Positions 10,687-19,214 of a stretch of DNA of 64,000 bases are shown piece by piece. Position 1 is the stretch's first letter. Each line of letters begins with the position of its first letter. The stretch is from assembly GCA_963697525.1 (NCBI GenBank), contig OY969087.1, positions 4,402,001-4,466,000 on the forward strand. The letters are read 5' to 3'. A model generated the notes under the pieces. That model did no database searches. It worked only from the letters and a program-made list of their open reading frames with translations, and was not told where the DNA came from. The translations under genes and the position numbers were made by a program. The DNA comes from Bradymonas sp963697525 (GTDB lineage Bacteria; Myxococcota_A; Bradymonadia; Bradymonadales; Bradymonadaceae).

Positions 10687-10777
10687 GATTAGCTGGTTCG
10701 TCACGAGGGTGGAAAATAAGGCGATTCGACGGCCAACGCTTCTAGCAACTGTGTGGGCGGCGTGCAACAGGAGTCGC

Positions 10778-10862
10778 CCCCGGACCGAAGTCCGGGGCTA
10801 TTTTTGGAACTGCGTAAAGACTTGCGGGTCGAAGTGAAGCCCCGCGGCTTCAGCCCGGGGCT
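10778..10862. repeat. Dispersed palindrome, family A, copy 1
   Basis: CCCCGGAC (10778-10785) pairs with GTCCGGGG (10790-10797), followed by GGCTATTTTTGGAAC and GCGTAAAGA. A second hairpin AGCCCC/GGGGCT (10838-10843 with 10857-10862) closes the unit. The first 45 or so bases closely match 41335-41380. It fills much of the 340-nt gap between alaS and the TPR gene. The rest of the gap (about 10870-10960) is AT-rich and could hold the TPR promoter, but I see no convincing -35/-10 pair. Confidence 0.75.
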
Positions 10863-11026
10863 GGTTCATAATGGCAACAAATTCAGTTATATCTCAATTT
10901 CTTAAAGCTATACTTGAGGTTCTCGAAAGCAAAACCTGAAGTAAATTCTTGACCCCGGCGCAGATCCCCGTCACTGTGAGTCCGTGAGTTGGAGTTGTTT
11001 GCCACGATTTGCGTGAGTTTTTCTGA

Positions 11027-12103
11027 ATGAAAGTTTTGCTCGAGATCCTGGACGACGCGTCGCAACTGCTGGCTGCTCTGGACCGAATCGACGATTTGCG
11101 CCCGGAGACGCGCCAGAAACTTGAAGTGTTACTCGAGAGTTTGTGTGAGGAATCGACTCGCCTGCTTCGCGACGAGCAGGCCGAGGGCGTCGAGCCGACG
11201 CCCACCAGCGGTGAACGTTTCGAGCGGCGGTGCAGGGAGTGGCTCCTGCAGCGGTCGCTCGAAGCGCTCGCCGCCCAGGACTACGAACGCGCCCTTAAAT
11301 TCTTGAACGAGGGCGCCGAGACCTTCCCCGAGGACGCCGAATTTGCCAACCATTTGGGCCTGGTCCACTGGGAGCGCGGCGAGTTCGATAAGGCCGCCGA
11401 CGCCTACGCCAAGGCGATGGCCGCGGCGTTTCCGGTGGCCGCCGACGGCGACATCGACTGGCACGACCCCGCCAACCACGATTATCTGCGCGCGATGGAG
11501 GGCCGGGCGCTGTGCCTGACCCGCCTCGACGAGCACGACGAGGCCCTCGAGCTATTCGACGTGCTCGCCAATATGGACCCGGTCGACTACGCCGGCTGCC
11601 GTTATATGGCCGGCGAGCTTCGCCACATGCGCGGCGACGTCGCCGGCGCCATCGATGACTACCGGCTCGGCCCCGTCGAGCCCGCCTCACTGTACAACCT
11701 CGGCCTGGCGTACTTCCAGGACGGCCAGACCGAAGCCGCCGCCGGCACGTTCATCCGCGCGTTCGTCTCCAACGTCCACGTCGTCCATATCTTCAGCGGT
11801 CGTCAGACCGCCGTGGAGAGCTGCGTGCCCGGCTACCTGGGCAGCCGCGACTACGCCATGGACTTCGTCTGCGCCTGCGGCAAGCTGTGGGACGGCCAGT
11901 CCACCGCCCTCGACTTCATGGAAACCTGCTACGACCACCCCCTGGTCCAGGCCTACCTCGCCCAATGCCGCGAAGACGGCGGCGACTCCATCCTCGAGCA
12001 CGAACCAGCCGACCAAGGTCAGGCGACCTGGCTGCAGGTGCTGACCGACGAGACCTGTGTCGACGGTTTGGCGGAGAGCGTGGTCAAGCGATTCAATTCG
12101 TGA
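11027..12103 (+). CDS. Tetratricopeptide-repeat protein, cytosolic
   Basis: 358 residues with no signal peptide or membrane segment. The N-terminal 60 residues are helical and charged (LLEILDDASQLLAALDRIDDL). TPR-like helical pairs follow at about 70-240, for example ALAAQDYERALKFLNEGAETFP, FANHLGLVHWERGEFDKAADAYAKAM and LTRLDEHDEALELFDVLANMDP. The C-terminal third (SNVHVVHIFSGRQTAVESC) departs from the repeat pattern and is not recognised. TPRs mediate protein-protein contacts, and no enzymatic motif is visible. Start ATG 11027 has only a weak GTGAG upstream. A 7-bp hairpin (12103-12122) begins at the stop codon. The function is unknown. Confidence 0.85.
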   Translation: MKVLLEILDDASQLLAALDRIDDLRPETRQKLEVLLESLCEESTRLLRDEQAEGVEPTPTSGERFERRCREWLLQRSLEALAAQDYERALKFLNEGAETFPEDAEFANHLGLVHWERGEFDKAADAYAKAMAAAFPVAADGDIDWHDPANHDYLRAMEGRALCLTRLDEHDEALELFDVLANMDPVDYAGCRYMAGELRHMRGDVAGAIDDYRLGPVEPASLYNLGLAYFQDGQTEAAAGTFIRAFVSNVHVVHIFSGRQTAVESCVPGYLGSRDYAMDFVCACGKLWDGQSTALDFMETCYDHPLVQAYLAQCREDGGDSILEHEPADQGQATWLQVLTDETCVDGLAESVVKRFNS

Positions 12104-12377
12104 GCGGCGTTTAATCGCCGCTATCCCCAGTTGGCCTGCCACGATTGAAATTCTGAGGGGCGCACGCCGGGTTCGATCAATGATCGCCGCCGCAGTAGCT
12201 ACACGGCCAATCTGGGAGCTTTGAGCGGTTGGCGGCGCGCGAACGAGCGTATCACCCCCTTTCCCCCACGGTGGCGGGCGCCTTTTTCGGTGCCAGATCC
12301 TTCCAGGTCTGGCTTGCCGTAGCGCGTGCGCTGCGGCGGGACGCCTTTTCGAAAGAGTGACGGCGTCGACTGCGGGC

Positions 12378-12491
12378 TCAGTCGTCGAAGGCGTCAAACG
12401 CCTCCATGTCCAGCAGGGGTTCGCACAGCACCAAGAGTGTGTGCTCGATGACCATTTTCCATGTCGGTTTGAGCCACCTATCGCCGTGGGT
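12378..12491 (-). pseudogene. Possible C-terminal gene remnant
   Basis: A minus-strand frame bounded by an in-frame stop (12492-12494) and ending at TGA 12378-12380 reads like protein: WLKPTWKMVIEHTLLVLCEP followed by LLDMEAFDAFDD. The only ATG inside (12455) would give 25 residues with no ribosome site. It may be the tail of a decayed gene. It is not recognised and could be chance. Confidence 0.25.
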
Positions 12492-12674
12492 TTAGCTGCT
12501 TCGATGCTCGACTGCCCGAGTCGAGCGCACGTTGCTCGAAAGCGCCAGAACGCCCAGCCTTAGAAGCGTCGCCAGCGGGTGGATGACCCAGGGCTGTTTT
12601 CGCCTGTCGCCAACTCGCTCAAAGCCTGCGTCGTTGACCCGGCGCAAAAGCCCCCAGCCGTGGCCGGAAACCGG

Positions 12675-12710
12675 GACCGGAAGTCGGAGCCGTGACCGGA
12701 AGTCGGAGCC
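12675..12710 (+). repeat. 17-bp direct repeat
   Basis: GACCGGAAGTCGGAGCC occurs at 12675-12691 and again at 12694-12710, a 19-bp period, with GGCCGGAAACCGG just upstream as a diverged third unit. Nothing links it to a coding function. Confidence 0.6.
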
Positions 12711-12970
12711 GGCCGTCGGCTCGGCGCGCTAGGCGCGCCTCGTAGGAAGGGGGAGAAGCCGAATCTCGCTAGCTGCCGATCTGTGCGTCCCGCGGGACAA
12801 GCCACGCGGGGGCGCTAACTGCGAAAAAGATCTGAGGCCCAATCGCTGAGCGAACCTGGGGCGCACGCGGTATCGGGCGAAGTTGCCTTCGCGAAGACTT
12901 TCCAACTCTCAATCGCGACACGATTACATAAATCGCGACACATATTGCGACACGATCGGGGATAAATCGC

Positions 12971-13084
12971 GACGAATCGCGACGAATTGCGACGAATTGC
13001 GACGAATTGCGACGAATTGCGACGAATTGCGACGAATTGCGACGAATTGCGACGAATTGCGACGAATTGCGACGAATTGCGACG
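12971..13084. repeat. Perfect 10-bp tandem array (GACGAATTGC)
   Basis: One variant unit (GACGAATCGC, 12971-12980) precedes ten identical copies of GACGAATTGC (12981-13080) and a partial unit. Degenerate CGCGACAC-type units extend upstream to about 12915. Each unit puts AATT in the same place every 10 bp, close to one helical turn. Because 10 is not a multiple of 3, all frames across the array stay open and repeat every 30 bp, which produces artefactual open frames. The array lies about 170 nt past the mscS stop. Confidence 0.9.
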
Positions 13085-13253
13085 CAGGACTACAAGCCAT
13101 GTTCGCGCCGCACAGCAACCACTGCGCGATCGGGAAGGGGCTTCTTCCCCTCGGGGACGTGCCGAGCGCGCCTTACAGGGCGAGGCGAAGGGGGTCCACA
13201 AGAACCGGGGAGCTGCACCACCGACACACATGGGGAAGCGGAGCCGCAAACGG

Positions 13254-14159
13254 CTACTCCGCCTCCACCGCCGCGACGCCCTCCGGCGCCTGCTGCGCGG
13301 TGTCGCCGTCTGGAGCGTGGCTGTCACGGTCTCCAGAGCGCAGCGCGTCGTCGGCGTAATGCACGACACGTTGGGGGAAGGGAATCTCGATGCCGGCGGC
13401 GTCAAGCGCCTCTTTGACGGCCACGGTCAGCTCGCTTCGGGCGGTGACGAAGTCGGTGCGGATGACCCAGGCGCGGATGATGAGGTTGATGCCGCTGTCG
13501 GCCAGAAGATCGGTGAGCACCGCCGGTTGGGGCTCGTCGAGCACCCCGGGCTGTTGGCGAAGCACGCGCTCGAGCACGGTCTTGGCCTGGCGAAGGTCGG
13601 TCGAGTACGCCACTGACACCGGGATGTCGATGCGGCGCACGTTGAACAGGGTGTAGTTGGTGATCGTACTCTTGAGCAGCGTCTCGTTGGGCACGCGCAC
13701 CACCAGGTTGTCGAAAGTGCGCACCTTCGTGCTCAGCAGGTCGATGGAGATGATCGTGCCGATGGTCTGGTCGATCTTGACGGTGTCGTTGATGGAAAAC
13801 GGCCGATCGACCAGCAAAAACAACCCGCTGATGACGTTGGACACGCTGGTCTGGGCGGCAAAGCCGATGGCGACGGTGAAGATGCCCGCCGCGGTCAGCA
13901 GCCCGGTGAGCTTGACGCCGAGTTGGGTGAGCGCGCCGAAGGTCGCCAGCAAGAGCACCGTGTAGAAGACGAGCTTGGCGCCCACCGCCGCGCCGTGGTC
14001 GGAGCCCTGCTGGCGCATGAACCGCTCGACGCCCTTGGCGAGCATGCGCGCGAGCAAAAAACCGAGCACGAAGATGAGCAGCGCGACCAGGTAGGTCTCC
14101 AGGTGGTCGGCGCTGAAGATCTGTCCGAGCTGGTGGTTGATGTCGGTGAGTAACTTCAT
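13254..14159 (-). CDS. Small-conductance mechanosensitive channel (MscS family)
   Basis: Inner-membrane channel that opens under membrane tension to release osmolytes. The 301-residue product has three hydrophobic segments in the first 130 residues. The third is the Gly/Ala-rich pore helix (GLLTAAGIFTVAIGFAAQTSVSNVISG), followed by the beta domain typical of MscS (RPFSINDTVKI, NLVVRVPNETLLKSTITNYT). The C-terminal 30 residues form a divergent acidic tail. ATG 14159 lies 3 nt after the stop of the upstream gene at 14163, so the two are co-transcribed and probably translationally coupled. The length is close to that of E. coli MscS. Confidence 0.92.
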   Translation of the reverse strand: MKLLTDINHQLGQIFSADHLETYLVALLIFVLGFLLARMLAKGVERFMRQQGSDHGAAVGAKLVFYTVLLLATFGALTQLGVKLTGLLTAAGIFTVAIGFAAQTSVSNVISGLFLLVDRPFSINDTVKIDQTIGTIISIDLLSTKVRTFDNLVVRVPNETLLKSTITNYTLFNVRRIDIPVSVAYSTDLRQAKTVLERVLRQQPGVLDEPQPAVLTDLLADSGINLIIRAWVIRTDFVTARSELTVAVKEALDAAGIEIPFPQRVVHYADDALRSGDRDSHAPDGDTAQQAPEGVAAVEAE

Positions 14160-14162
14160 CGC

Positions 14163-15011
14163 TCAGAATCCAAACTCGAGGCCGGTCTTGCTGCGATAGG
14201 CGTGCGAGAAGATGTGGCGCCGCTTGGGCGTCGTATCGGTGCGCTCGCCGTTGAGGTTGTGGAGCGGCACGCAGTCGGCGACTGGGCAGCGCATAAAGTC
14301 GAGCTCGGCCTCCTGCGCGCTCAAAAGACGCATACTCACCTCATTGGTGTGGGTGAGGCGGCCGGCCTGGTACAGCGAGACGACCCCGGCGGGTACCATG
14401 AACTTGGTGACGACGAGCGGCTCGTCGGTGTTGTTGCGCGTGCGAAGATAGGTGTAGGCCATCAGGCTGCGCTCGTCCTCGGGCGATGCTTCCATCTCGG
14501 GGGCGACCGGGCGGGCCAGCGGGGCGTGCGTCCAGTCGCGAAGGGCCGCCTCGCGCTGGACGTCCTCGATGGACGCGCCGTTGGGGGCGTGCACCGAGGT
14601 GCAAATTGTGCCGGCGTCGACCGGCCCGTACAGCGCCTTGGAGATGGTCGGCGGGGGGATCTCGTCGATCTTTTTGGTCCCGGACTCCTCGACGATGCCC
14701 ACCTGCAGGTGCAGCGGAAGGCTGAGCACGCAGCGCGCGGTCGATTTGGCCGGGCACAGCAGTTGGTGCTCCGGGAACACCAACAGCGGGATGGGCCCCA
14801 GCGACGGAACAAAGCGCAAGCATTGGGCCGTTTCAGACACGCCGATCAGCCGGGCGTTGGCGGCCTCGTCACCGAATTGGTAGCCGAGCGTCGTGGCGTT
14901 GATCCGCTCGACGCGAAGCATCTGGCCGAAGATCTCGGTCGAGATGGTCGCGCCGCGGCTCAATTCGATGTCCCACGGCCAACGTTCGTCTGTTTGGGTT
15001 TCTAGGCTCAT
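14163..15011 (-). CDS. Conserved protein of unknown function, operon partner of mscS
   Basis: 282 residues with no signal peptide and no obvious membrane helix. It starts SLETQTDERWPWDIELSRGA and looks mixed alpha/beta throughout, with segments such as GPIPLLVFPEHQLLCP and TKFMVPAGVVSLYQAGRLTH. I do not recognise a catalytic motif. Several archaeal MscS genes sit beside a DUF432 gene, and this protein could belong to that type, but I could not test it. GGTGAG precedes ATG 15011 by 4 nt, and only 3 nt separate its stop from the mscS start. The tight pairing suggests a role tied to the channel. It diverges from the gene at 15165. Confidence 0.75.
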   Translation of the reverse strand: MSLETQTDERWPWDIELSRGATISTEIFGQMLRVERINATTLGYQFGDEAANARLIGVSETAQCLRFVPSLGPIPLLVFPEHQLLCPAKSTARCVLSLPLHLQVGIVEESGTKKIDEIPPPTISKALYGPVDAGTICTSVHAPNGASIEDVQREAALRDWTHAPLARPVAPEMEASPEDERSLMAYTYLRTRNNTDEPLVVTKFMVPAGVVSLYQAGRLTHTNEVSMRLLSAQEAELDFMRCPVADCVPLHNLNGERTDTTPKRRHIFSHAYRSKTGLEFGF

Positions 15012-15164
15012 CTACTCACCACGCGGTCGTTACCCCGCACAACGCGCCTTTTGTCGACTGGTCGTGTGTAATCTACAGTCGGGTTTACATCAACCGCACT
15101 CGTCGCCGGCGTGTTCCGAAAATCGCTTGCCGGCGCCTGCAAGCGCGGCTATCTCCAGAGCCCC

Positions 15165-16949
15165 ATGAAATGCCGACACACGTTCATAGCGCTGTTTTTG
15201 GTCGCCGCTGCCGGCGGCGTCGGCGCGGTGGTGTGGCTATCACAAGAGGCCAGCCGCGCGCAGCGCGAGCCGGCGCCGCATACGGCGAACGCCCACGTGC
15301 CGCCGAAGGTGGCCGACACCGGCGCGACCCGTGCGGACGCAAGCCCCGACGGCCCGGCCGTGCGCTTCGTGGTGCCGGGAGCGAGCGAGTCGGCGGCCGT
15401 GGCGGCCGTGGTAGGAGCGCCGGGCCTGTACCCGACCGAAAAGCCGTCGGTCGCCGCCGGCGGGGTGCTCACGCTTCCGGATCCGGCGGCGACGACGTTG
15501 TCGGGCAGGGAAGCCAGCGACTACGAGGTCTACGCCCGCACGCTCGACGACGCCCACGCCTACTGGGGCGACGTATCCATCGACGGGGCCGGCAGCGACG
15601 CGATTCAGCAGGTCGAACTCGACGCAGCCGTGCCGTTGGACGTGACTGTCGTCGACAAGGCGGGAAAGCCAGTCACGGGCGCTGAGGTGCGCGTGTCTCG
15701 CGGGTTGGTCTCGCTCGTCCACCTGATGCAATCGACCAAACCGAGTGGCGCGGCGCATTTCGCCGCCGTCCCGCCAGGCGACTACCGCCTGACCGTGCAG
15801 GCGGCCGGTTTCGTGCGCCGCTCGCGCCACCTACTGCACACCGCGCAGGCGTCGAAGGGCGCCGCCGACCAGGTGCGCATGCAGCTCGACCACGGCGCCA
15901 CCGTCACCGGGCGCGTGGTCGACACCAATGGCAATCCCATTCGCGCGGCGACGGTCCAGGTCATCCCGGTCAGCCCGTTTGCCGACGAGACGGTCGACGC
16001 CGAGTTCTTGAGCCAGGTGGGCGTGGCCAGCCAGACGGGCACCGCGGACAAGAAGGGCCATTTCTCGCTCGGCGGCATCGCCGTGGGCGCGGTGCGCGTG
16101 CGCGCCGAGGCGCCCGGGTGGACGGCGGGCCTCTCCGATATCGTGCGCGCCGGCCACGGCGGTGTGGTCAGCGCCGGCAAGATCGTCCTCGACCCCAAGA
16201 CGCTTCGAAAAGACCTGCTCGTGCGCATCAACTCGGATTTACACACCCGTTTTGCCGATGTCGAACTGCTCGCCGAACGCGACGACAAGCCGCACACCTG
16301 CCGCGGCCGGCGCATCAAGGCGAGCGACTGGCGTTTCCCCAACTGTGGCGTCGGCAAGCGCACGCTGGTGGCGACGACCGCCAGCGGCACGAAGGTGCGC
16401 TGGACGGGAGACTTCGACGAGTCGACGGAAGTCCAATTGAACGCCCCGCAGGCCCTCGGTCTATTTGTGACCGACGCGGCCGGCTCGCCGGTTGCCGGCG
16501 CGCTGGTACAGCTATGGCGCGACGACAAATTGGTCTTCGAGGGAACGAGTGACGGCGCGCAGCCCATTCGCGTCGAGGTGCCCGTGCCGTTCGACGGCAC
16601 GCTCGTCGGCTTCGACGGGCGGCGCGGAGAGGGCAGCACGCCGGTGCACCTGACAGGGCAGGGCGACCAGGGCCGATTTGTCGCTCGCCTCGACAAACCC
16701 CTGTTCTCGCCTGGTTTGCCGCCAGGAAATGTGCACGACCAGGCGGCCGTCGAGCGCATTTTGGGCGCGAAGGTCGTGCGCGACACGCACGCCTGGCTGG
16801 TCGACATGGTCGCCGCGGACTCGCCGGCCGGCAAAGCCGGCATTCAGCGTGGCGACCGGCTCGTCTACGTGCGAAAGGTGGGCGGGGCCTACGCCGTGGC
16901 GCTCGAGCGCGGCGATACACGTTTAGAGGTCGAGCTCACACGTCGATGA
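15165..16949 (+). CDS. Exported CnaB/carboxypeptidase-regulatory-like protein with a C-terminal PDZ domain
   Basis: 594 residues. One N-terminal hydrophobic segment (FIALFLVAAAGGVGAVVWL, about 8-26) serves as an uncleaved anchor or signal. At least two beta-sandwich repeats of the carboxypeptidase regulatory type follow: VVDKAGKPVTGAEVRVS with GAAHFAAVPPGDYRLTVQA, and GRVVDTNGNPIRAATVQVI with GHFSLGGIAVGAVRV. The last 60 residues (AADSPAGKAGIQRGDRLVYV) look like a PDZ domain. Such proteins act in the periplasm as ligand- or peptide-binding scaffolds; the partner is unknown. The start was placed at MKCRHTF because the longer frame adds 18 non-signal residues. Its last 14 nt overlap the convergent ABC ATPase gene. 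Confidence 0.8.
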   Translation: MKCRHTFIALFLVAAAGGVGAVVWLSQEASRAQREPAPHTANAHVPPKVADTGATRADASPDGPAVRFVVPGASESAAVAAVVGAPGLYPTEKPSVAAGGVLTLPDPAATTLSGREASDYEVYARTLDDAHAYWGDVSIDGAGSDAIQQVELDAAVPLDVTVVDKAGKPVTGAEVRVSRGLVSLVHLMQSTKPSGAAHFAAVPPGDYRLTVQAAGFVRRSRHLLHTAQASKGAADQVRMQLDHGATVTGRVVDTNGNPIRAATVQVIPVSPFADETVDAEFLSQVGVASQTGTADKKGHFSLGGIAVGAVRVRAEAPGWTAGLSDIVRAGHGGVVSAGKIVLDPKTLRKDLLVRINSDLHTRFADVELLAERDDKPHTCRGRRIKASDWRFPNCGVGKRTLVATTASGTKVRWTGDFDESTEVQLNAPQALGLFVTDAAGSPVAGALVQLWRDDKLVFEGTSDGAQPIRVEVPVPFDGTLVGFDGRRGEGSTPVHLTGQGDQGRFVARLDKPLFSPGLPPGNVHDQAAVERILGAKVVRDTHAWLVDMVAADSPAGKAGIQRGDRLVYVRKVGGAYAVALERGDTRLEVELTRR

Positions 16950-17688
16950 GCTTGCCCGTGGCTTCCAAATAAATCGCGTTGAGGTCGGCATACTGGTCGC
17001 TGGAGAGCAGCTCGTCGAGCTCGGCGCGGCTCAAATCGCGCTCCACGTGGCCGTCGACCATGATGACGATGCGCGAGCAGATGCGCTCGAGCATGTCGAG
17101 GATATGGCTCGACAGCAAAATCGCACCGCCGTCGTCGCAATACTGCTGGAGTCGCTTTCGAATGCGTAGCGTCGACTCGGGGTCGAGACCGACGAAGGCT
17201 TCGTCGAGCAAGAGCAGCTCCGGCGGGCCGATGAGCGCCGCACAGATGGCGATCTTGCGGGCCATGCCGCCGGAGTATTCTTTGACCACGCGGTCGCGCG
17301 CCTCCACGAGCTCGGTGAGCTCGAGCAACTCTTCGACCTGCTTGTCTTGCTGGGGACCGCTCATCCCGCGGATGTCGGCCACGAAGCGCAGGAACTCCTC
17401 GCCGGTCAGATAGTCGTAGAGGTCGAGGTCCTGAGGCACGAAGCCGATGTGGCGGCGCACCTCGACGGGGTGTTCGACGACGTCGACGCCGGCGACCTCG
17501 ATGTGGCCGTCGTCGGGGGCGAGCACGCCGGCGATGCAGCCCATCGTGGTCGACTTGCCGGCGCCGTTGGGCCCGATGAAGCCCACGAACTCGCCGGCGG
17601 CCACGTCCAACGAGAAGTTGTCGACGGCGGTCAGCCGGCGGTAGCGCTTGACCAGGTGGTCGATGTGCAGGCGGATATCGTCGCTCAT
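16936..17688 (-). CDS. ABC transporter ATP-binding protein
   Basis: 250-residue cytosolic ATPase of an ABC-2-type exporter. Walker A is GPNGAGKST (39-47), the Q-loop is VPQDLDLYDYLTG, the signature is YSGGM (about 138), Walker B is LLLLDEAFVGLD (about 158-169), and the H-loop is LLSSHILD. All catalytic residues are present. ATG 17688 overlaps the stop of the permease gene as ATGA (17685-17688), which implies translational coupling. It is the last gene of a lipoprotein-permease-ATPase operon and ends 14 nt inside the convergent gene at 15165-16949. The substrate is unknown. Confidence 0.93.
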   Translation of the reverse strand: MSDDIRLHIDHLVKRYRRLTAVDNFSLDVAAGEFVGFIGPNGAGKSTTMGCIAGVLAPDDGHIEVAGVDVVEHPVEVRRHIGFVPQDLDLYDYLTGEEFLRFVADIRGMSGPQQDKQVEELLELTELVEARDRVVKEYSGGMARKIAICAALIGPPELLLLDEAFVGLDPESTLRIRKRLQQYCDDGGAILLSSHILDMLERICSRIVIMVDGHVERDLSRAELDELLSSDQYADLNAIYLEATGKLIDV

Positions 17689-19214
17689 TGCGTTTGTGCT
17701 CTCGAAGTATACGCGCGGCCCACGGCCGCCACATGTCCAATGACCAGCACCGCCACGAGCACCGCCAGCGCCCACAGCGACACGTTCGCCAACGCCACCA
17801 TGGCGATGGCCAGCAACACGGGCACAAAGAGTTCGGCGATGCGCGAGCGGCCCCACAAGCGCCAGGCGATGGCCATGGCGCCGTTGAGCGCCAGACAGCC
17901 GCCCACGGCCAGCGCGGCGAGGCCCAGGCCGCCGGCCCAGTCGGCGTGACGTGCGCCGCGGGCGGCGAAGACGAGCAAGCCATACGGGCCGGCGAAGAGC
18001 AGGCATTCGCGCGCGGCGAAGAGCACGGCGGCAGCGGTGTCGGCGAAGGCGGGCAGGGCGAGCAGATTCTGATACGATGGCCGGATGCGCGGCGCGGACA
18101 GGCGAATCCAGGGGTTGACCAGGGTCGCCGCGGCGACGGCCGGAAGTGTCACGATGATCCAGGCGGGGAACGCCGCCTCGCTCAGCCGAAAGACGGCCAC
18201 GCCGCCGGCGAGCCAGCCAAAGAGGTAGCTCCAGCGCGCCAACAGATAGCGCCGCCCGAACTGCAGCGCGTAGACGCGAAACGGCGCGCGCGCCGCCGCC
18301 GGCAGCAAGCCCTCGCCGAGGCGCCGCTTGTCGAATTCGCTCGTCTGATGCTTGGCGGCGATGTCGTAGCCGACGAAGTCGGCCTCGTGAAACCGCGCGG
18401 TCATCCGTGGGAAGGCGCTAACGAAGTGGCGAAACGACACCACCAGCGCCACCACAAGCGCGATGCCCAGGATGCCCAGCGCGACGCCGAACGCGCGGGT
18501 GGCTTCACCCGCCTTGAGGACCTCGCCCAGGGCGAGTTTGGCGAGCAAGATGACGATCACCGAGACGGCCAGGGCGACGCCCGGCGAGTAGATGAACACC
18601 TGGCCGCTGCCCCCGTAGATGTCGCGGGTCTCGCCCTTGCGTTTGCCGGGAGTGGCGCCGGCCATTGAAGAGCCGGCGCTCAATTGGACGGCGAAGCCGA
18701 TGGCCGAGCTCGTCAACAGCCCCAGCACGACCAGCGCGATGCTCGTGCCCGCGGCCAGGCCGCCGCCGTGCCAGGCCAGCGGCACGAAAAACGGGATCAA
18801 TACCAGCGCCGCCGCCAGAGCCTCGCCCATGGCGGCGAGCAGCCGGTCGACGTACAGCGCGTACAGCCGAAGCGGCAGATGCTCCACCGCCCGGATATCC
18901 TTGCGGCGAAACAGAAGCTCCATGATGCGGAAGTTGAGCACCGAGGAGGCCAGGGCGGCCAGCCAGAAGGCGGCCTCGAGCGCGGCGGCGCCGGCCGGCA
19001 GCGTGCGGTGGCCTTTGTCCATGCCCACGGCGGTGATCACGTCGGCCGGCGGCTTCATCAGCCCCGGCGCGGCCGCGTTTCCCAGCGCGAGCAGGCTGGC
19101 CACGAGCAGCGCCACGAGCACGGCCACCCCCGCCCACCAGCCGGCGGTGTGGCCGGTGAGGCGGTTTCGCAGGGCCGTGCGCCGCGCTCGCATCAGGATG
19201 CGCAGGTGTTTCAT
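17685..19214 (-). CDS. ABC transporter permease, polytopic
   Basis: 509 residues, rich in Ala, Leu and Val, with roughly 10-12 hydrophobic segments including AGVAVLVALLVASLLALG, ALAAALVLIPFFVPLAW, VALAVSVIVILLAKLALG and FVPVLLAIAMVALANVSLWA. It fits the membrane subunit of an ABC-2 type exporter but has no clear family signature. A soluble loop near the middle (ARFHEADFVGYDIAAKHQTS) may contact the ATPase. It overlaps the ATPase start by ATGA at one end. At the other, its own ATG (19214) overlaps the stop of the small TPR lipoprotein gene (19211-19213). The pair probably exports a lipid, peptide or drug-like compound. Confidence 0.85.
   Translation of the reverse strand: MKHLRILMRARRTALRNRLTGHTAGWWAGVAVLVALLVASLLALGNAAAPGLMKPPADVITAVGMDKGHRTLPAGAAALEAAFWLAALASSVLNFRIMELLFRRKDIRAVEHLPLRLYALYVDRLLAAMGEALAAALVLIPFFVPLAWHGGGLAAGTSIALVVLGLLTSSAIGFAVQLSAGSSMAGATPGKRKGETRDIYGGSGQVFIYSPGVALAVSVIVILLAKLALGEVLKAGEATRAFGVALGILGIALVVALVVSFRHFVSAFPRMTARFHEADFVGYDIAAKHQTSEFDKRRLGEGLLPAAARAPFRVYALQFGRRYLLARWSYLFGWLAGGVAVFRLSEAAFPAWIIVTLPAVAAATLVNPWIRLSAPRIRPSYQNLLALPAFADTAAAVLFAARECLLFAGPYGLLVFAARGARHADWAGGLGLAALAVGGCLALNGAMAIAWRLWGRSRIAELFVPVLLAIAMVALANVSLWALAVLVAVLVIGHVAAVGRAYTSRAQTQ

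Larger units (their letters stand above)
12104..13253. other. 1.15-kb stretch without a convincing gene
   Basis: Lies between the TPR gene stop and the mscS stop. It contains a 7-bp hairpin at 12103-12122, a possible gene remnant at 12378-12491 on the minus strand, a 17-bp direct repeat at 12675-12710, the decamer array at 12971-13084, and a GGGAAGGGGCTTCTTCCCC hairpin near 13132-13151. Short open frames here lack start signals, and those over the array are open only because of its repeat structure. No tRNA, tmRNA or other known RNA was recognised. Confidence 0.6.

Noticed and set aside
8779..10692. A 637-codon plus-strand open frame over alaS
   Set aside because: The minus strand encodes a clear AlaRS here; the plus frame is a codon-usage shadow.
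12971..13084. The decamer array as a CRISPR
   Set aside because: There are no spacers; the units are directly adjacent and only 10 bp long.
12915..13405. Open frames across the decamer array with repeated NCDELRRIAT-type or FVAIRRNSSQ-type peptides
   Set aside because: A 10-bp repeat without stops stays open in every frame, so the repeated peptides carry no evidence of coding.
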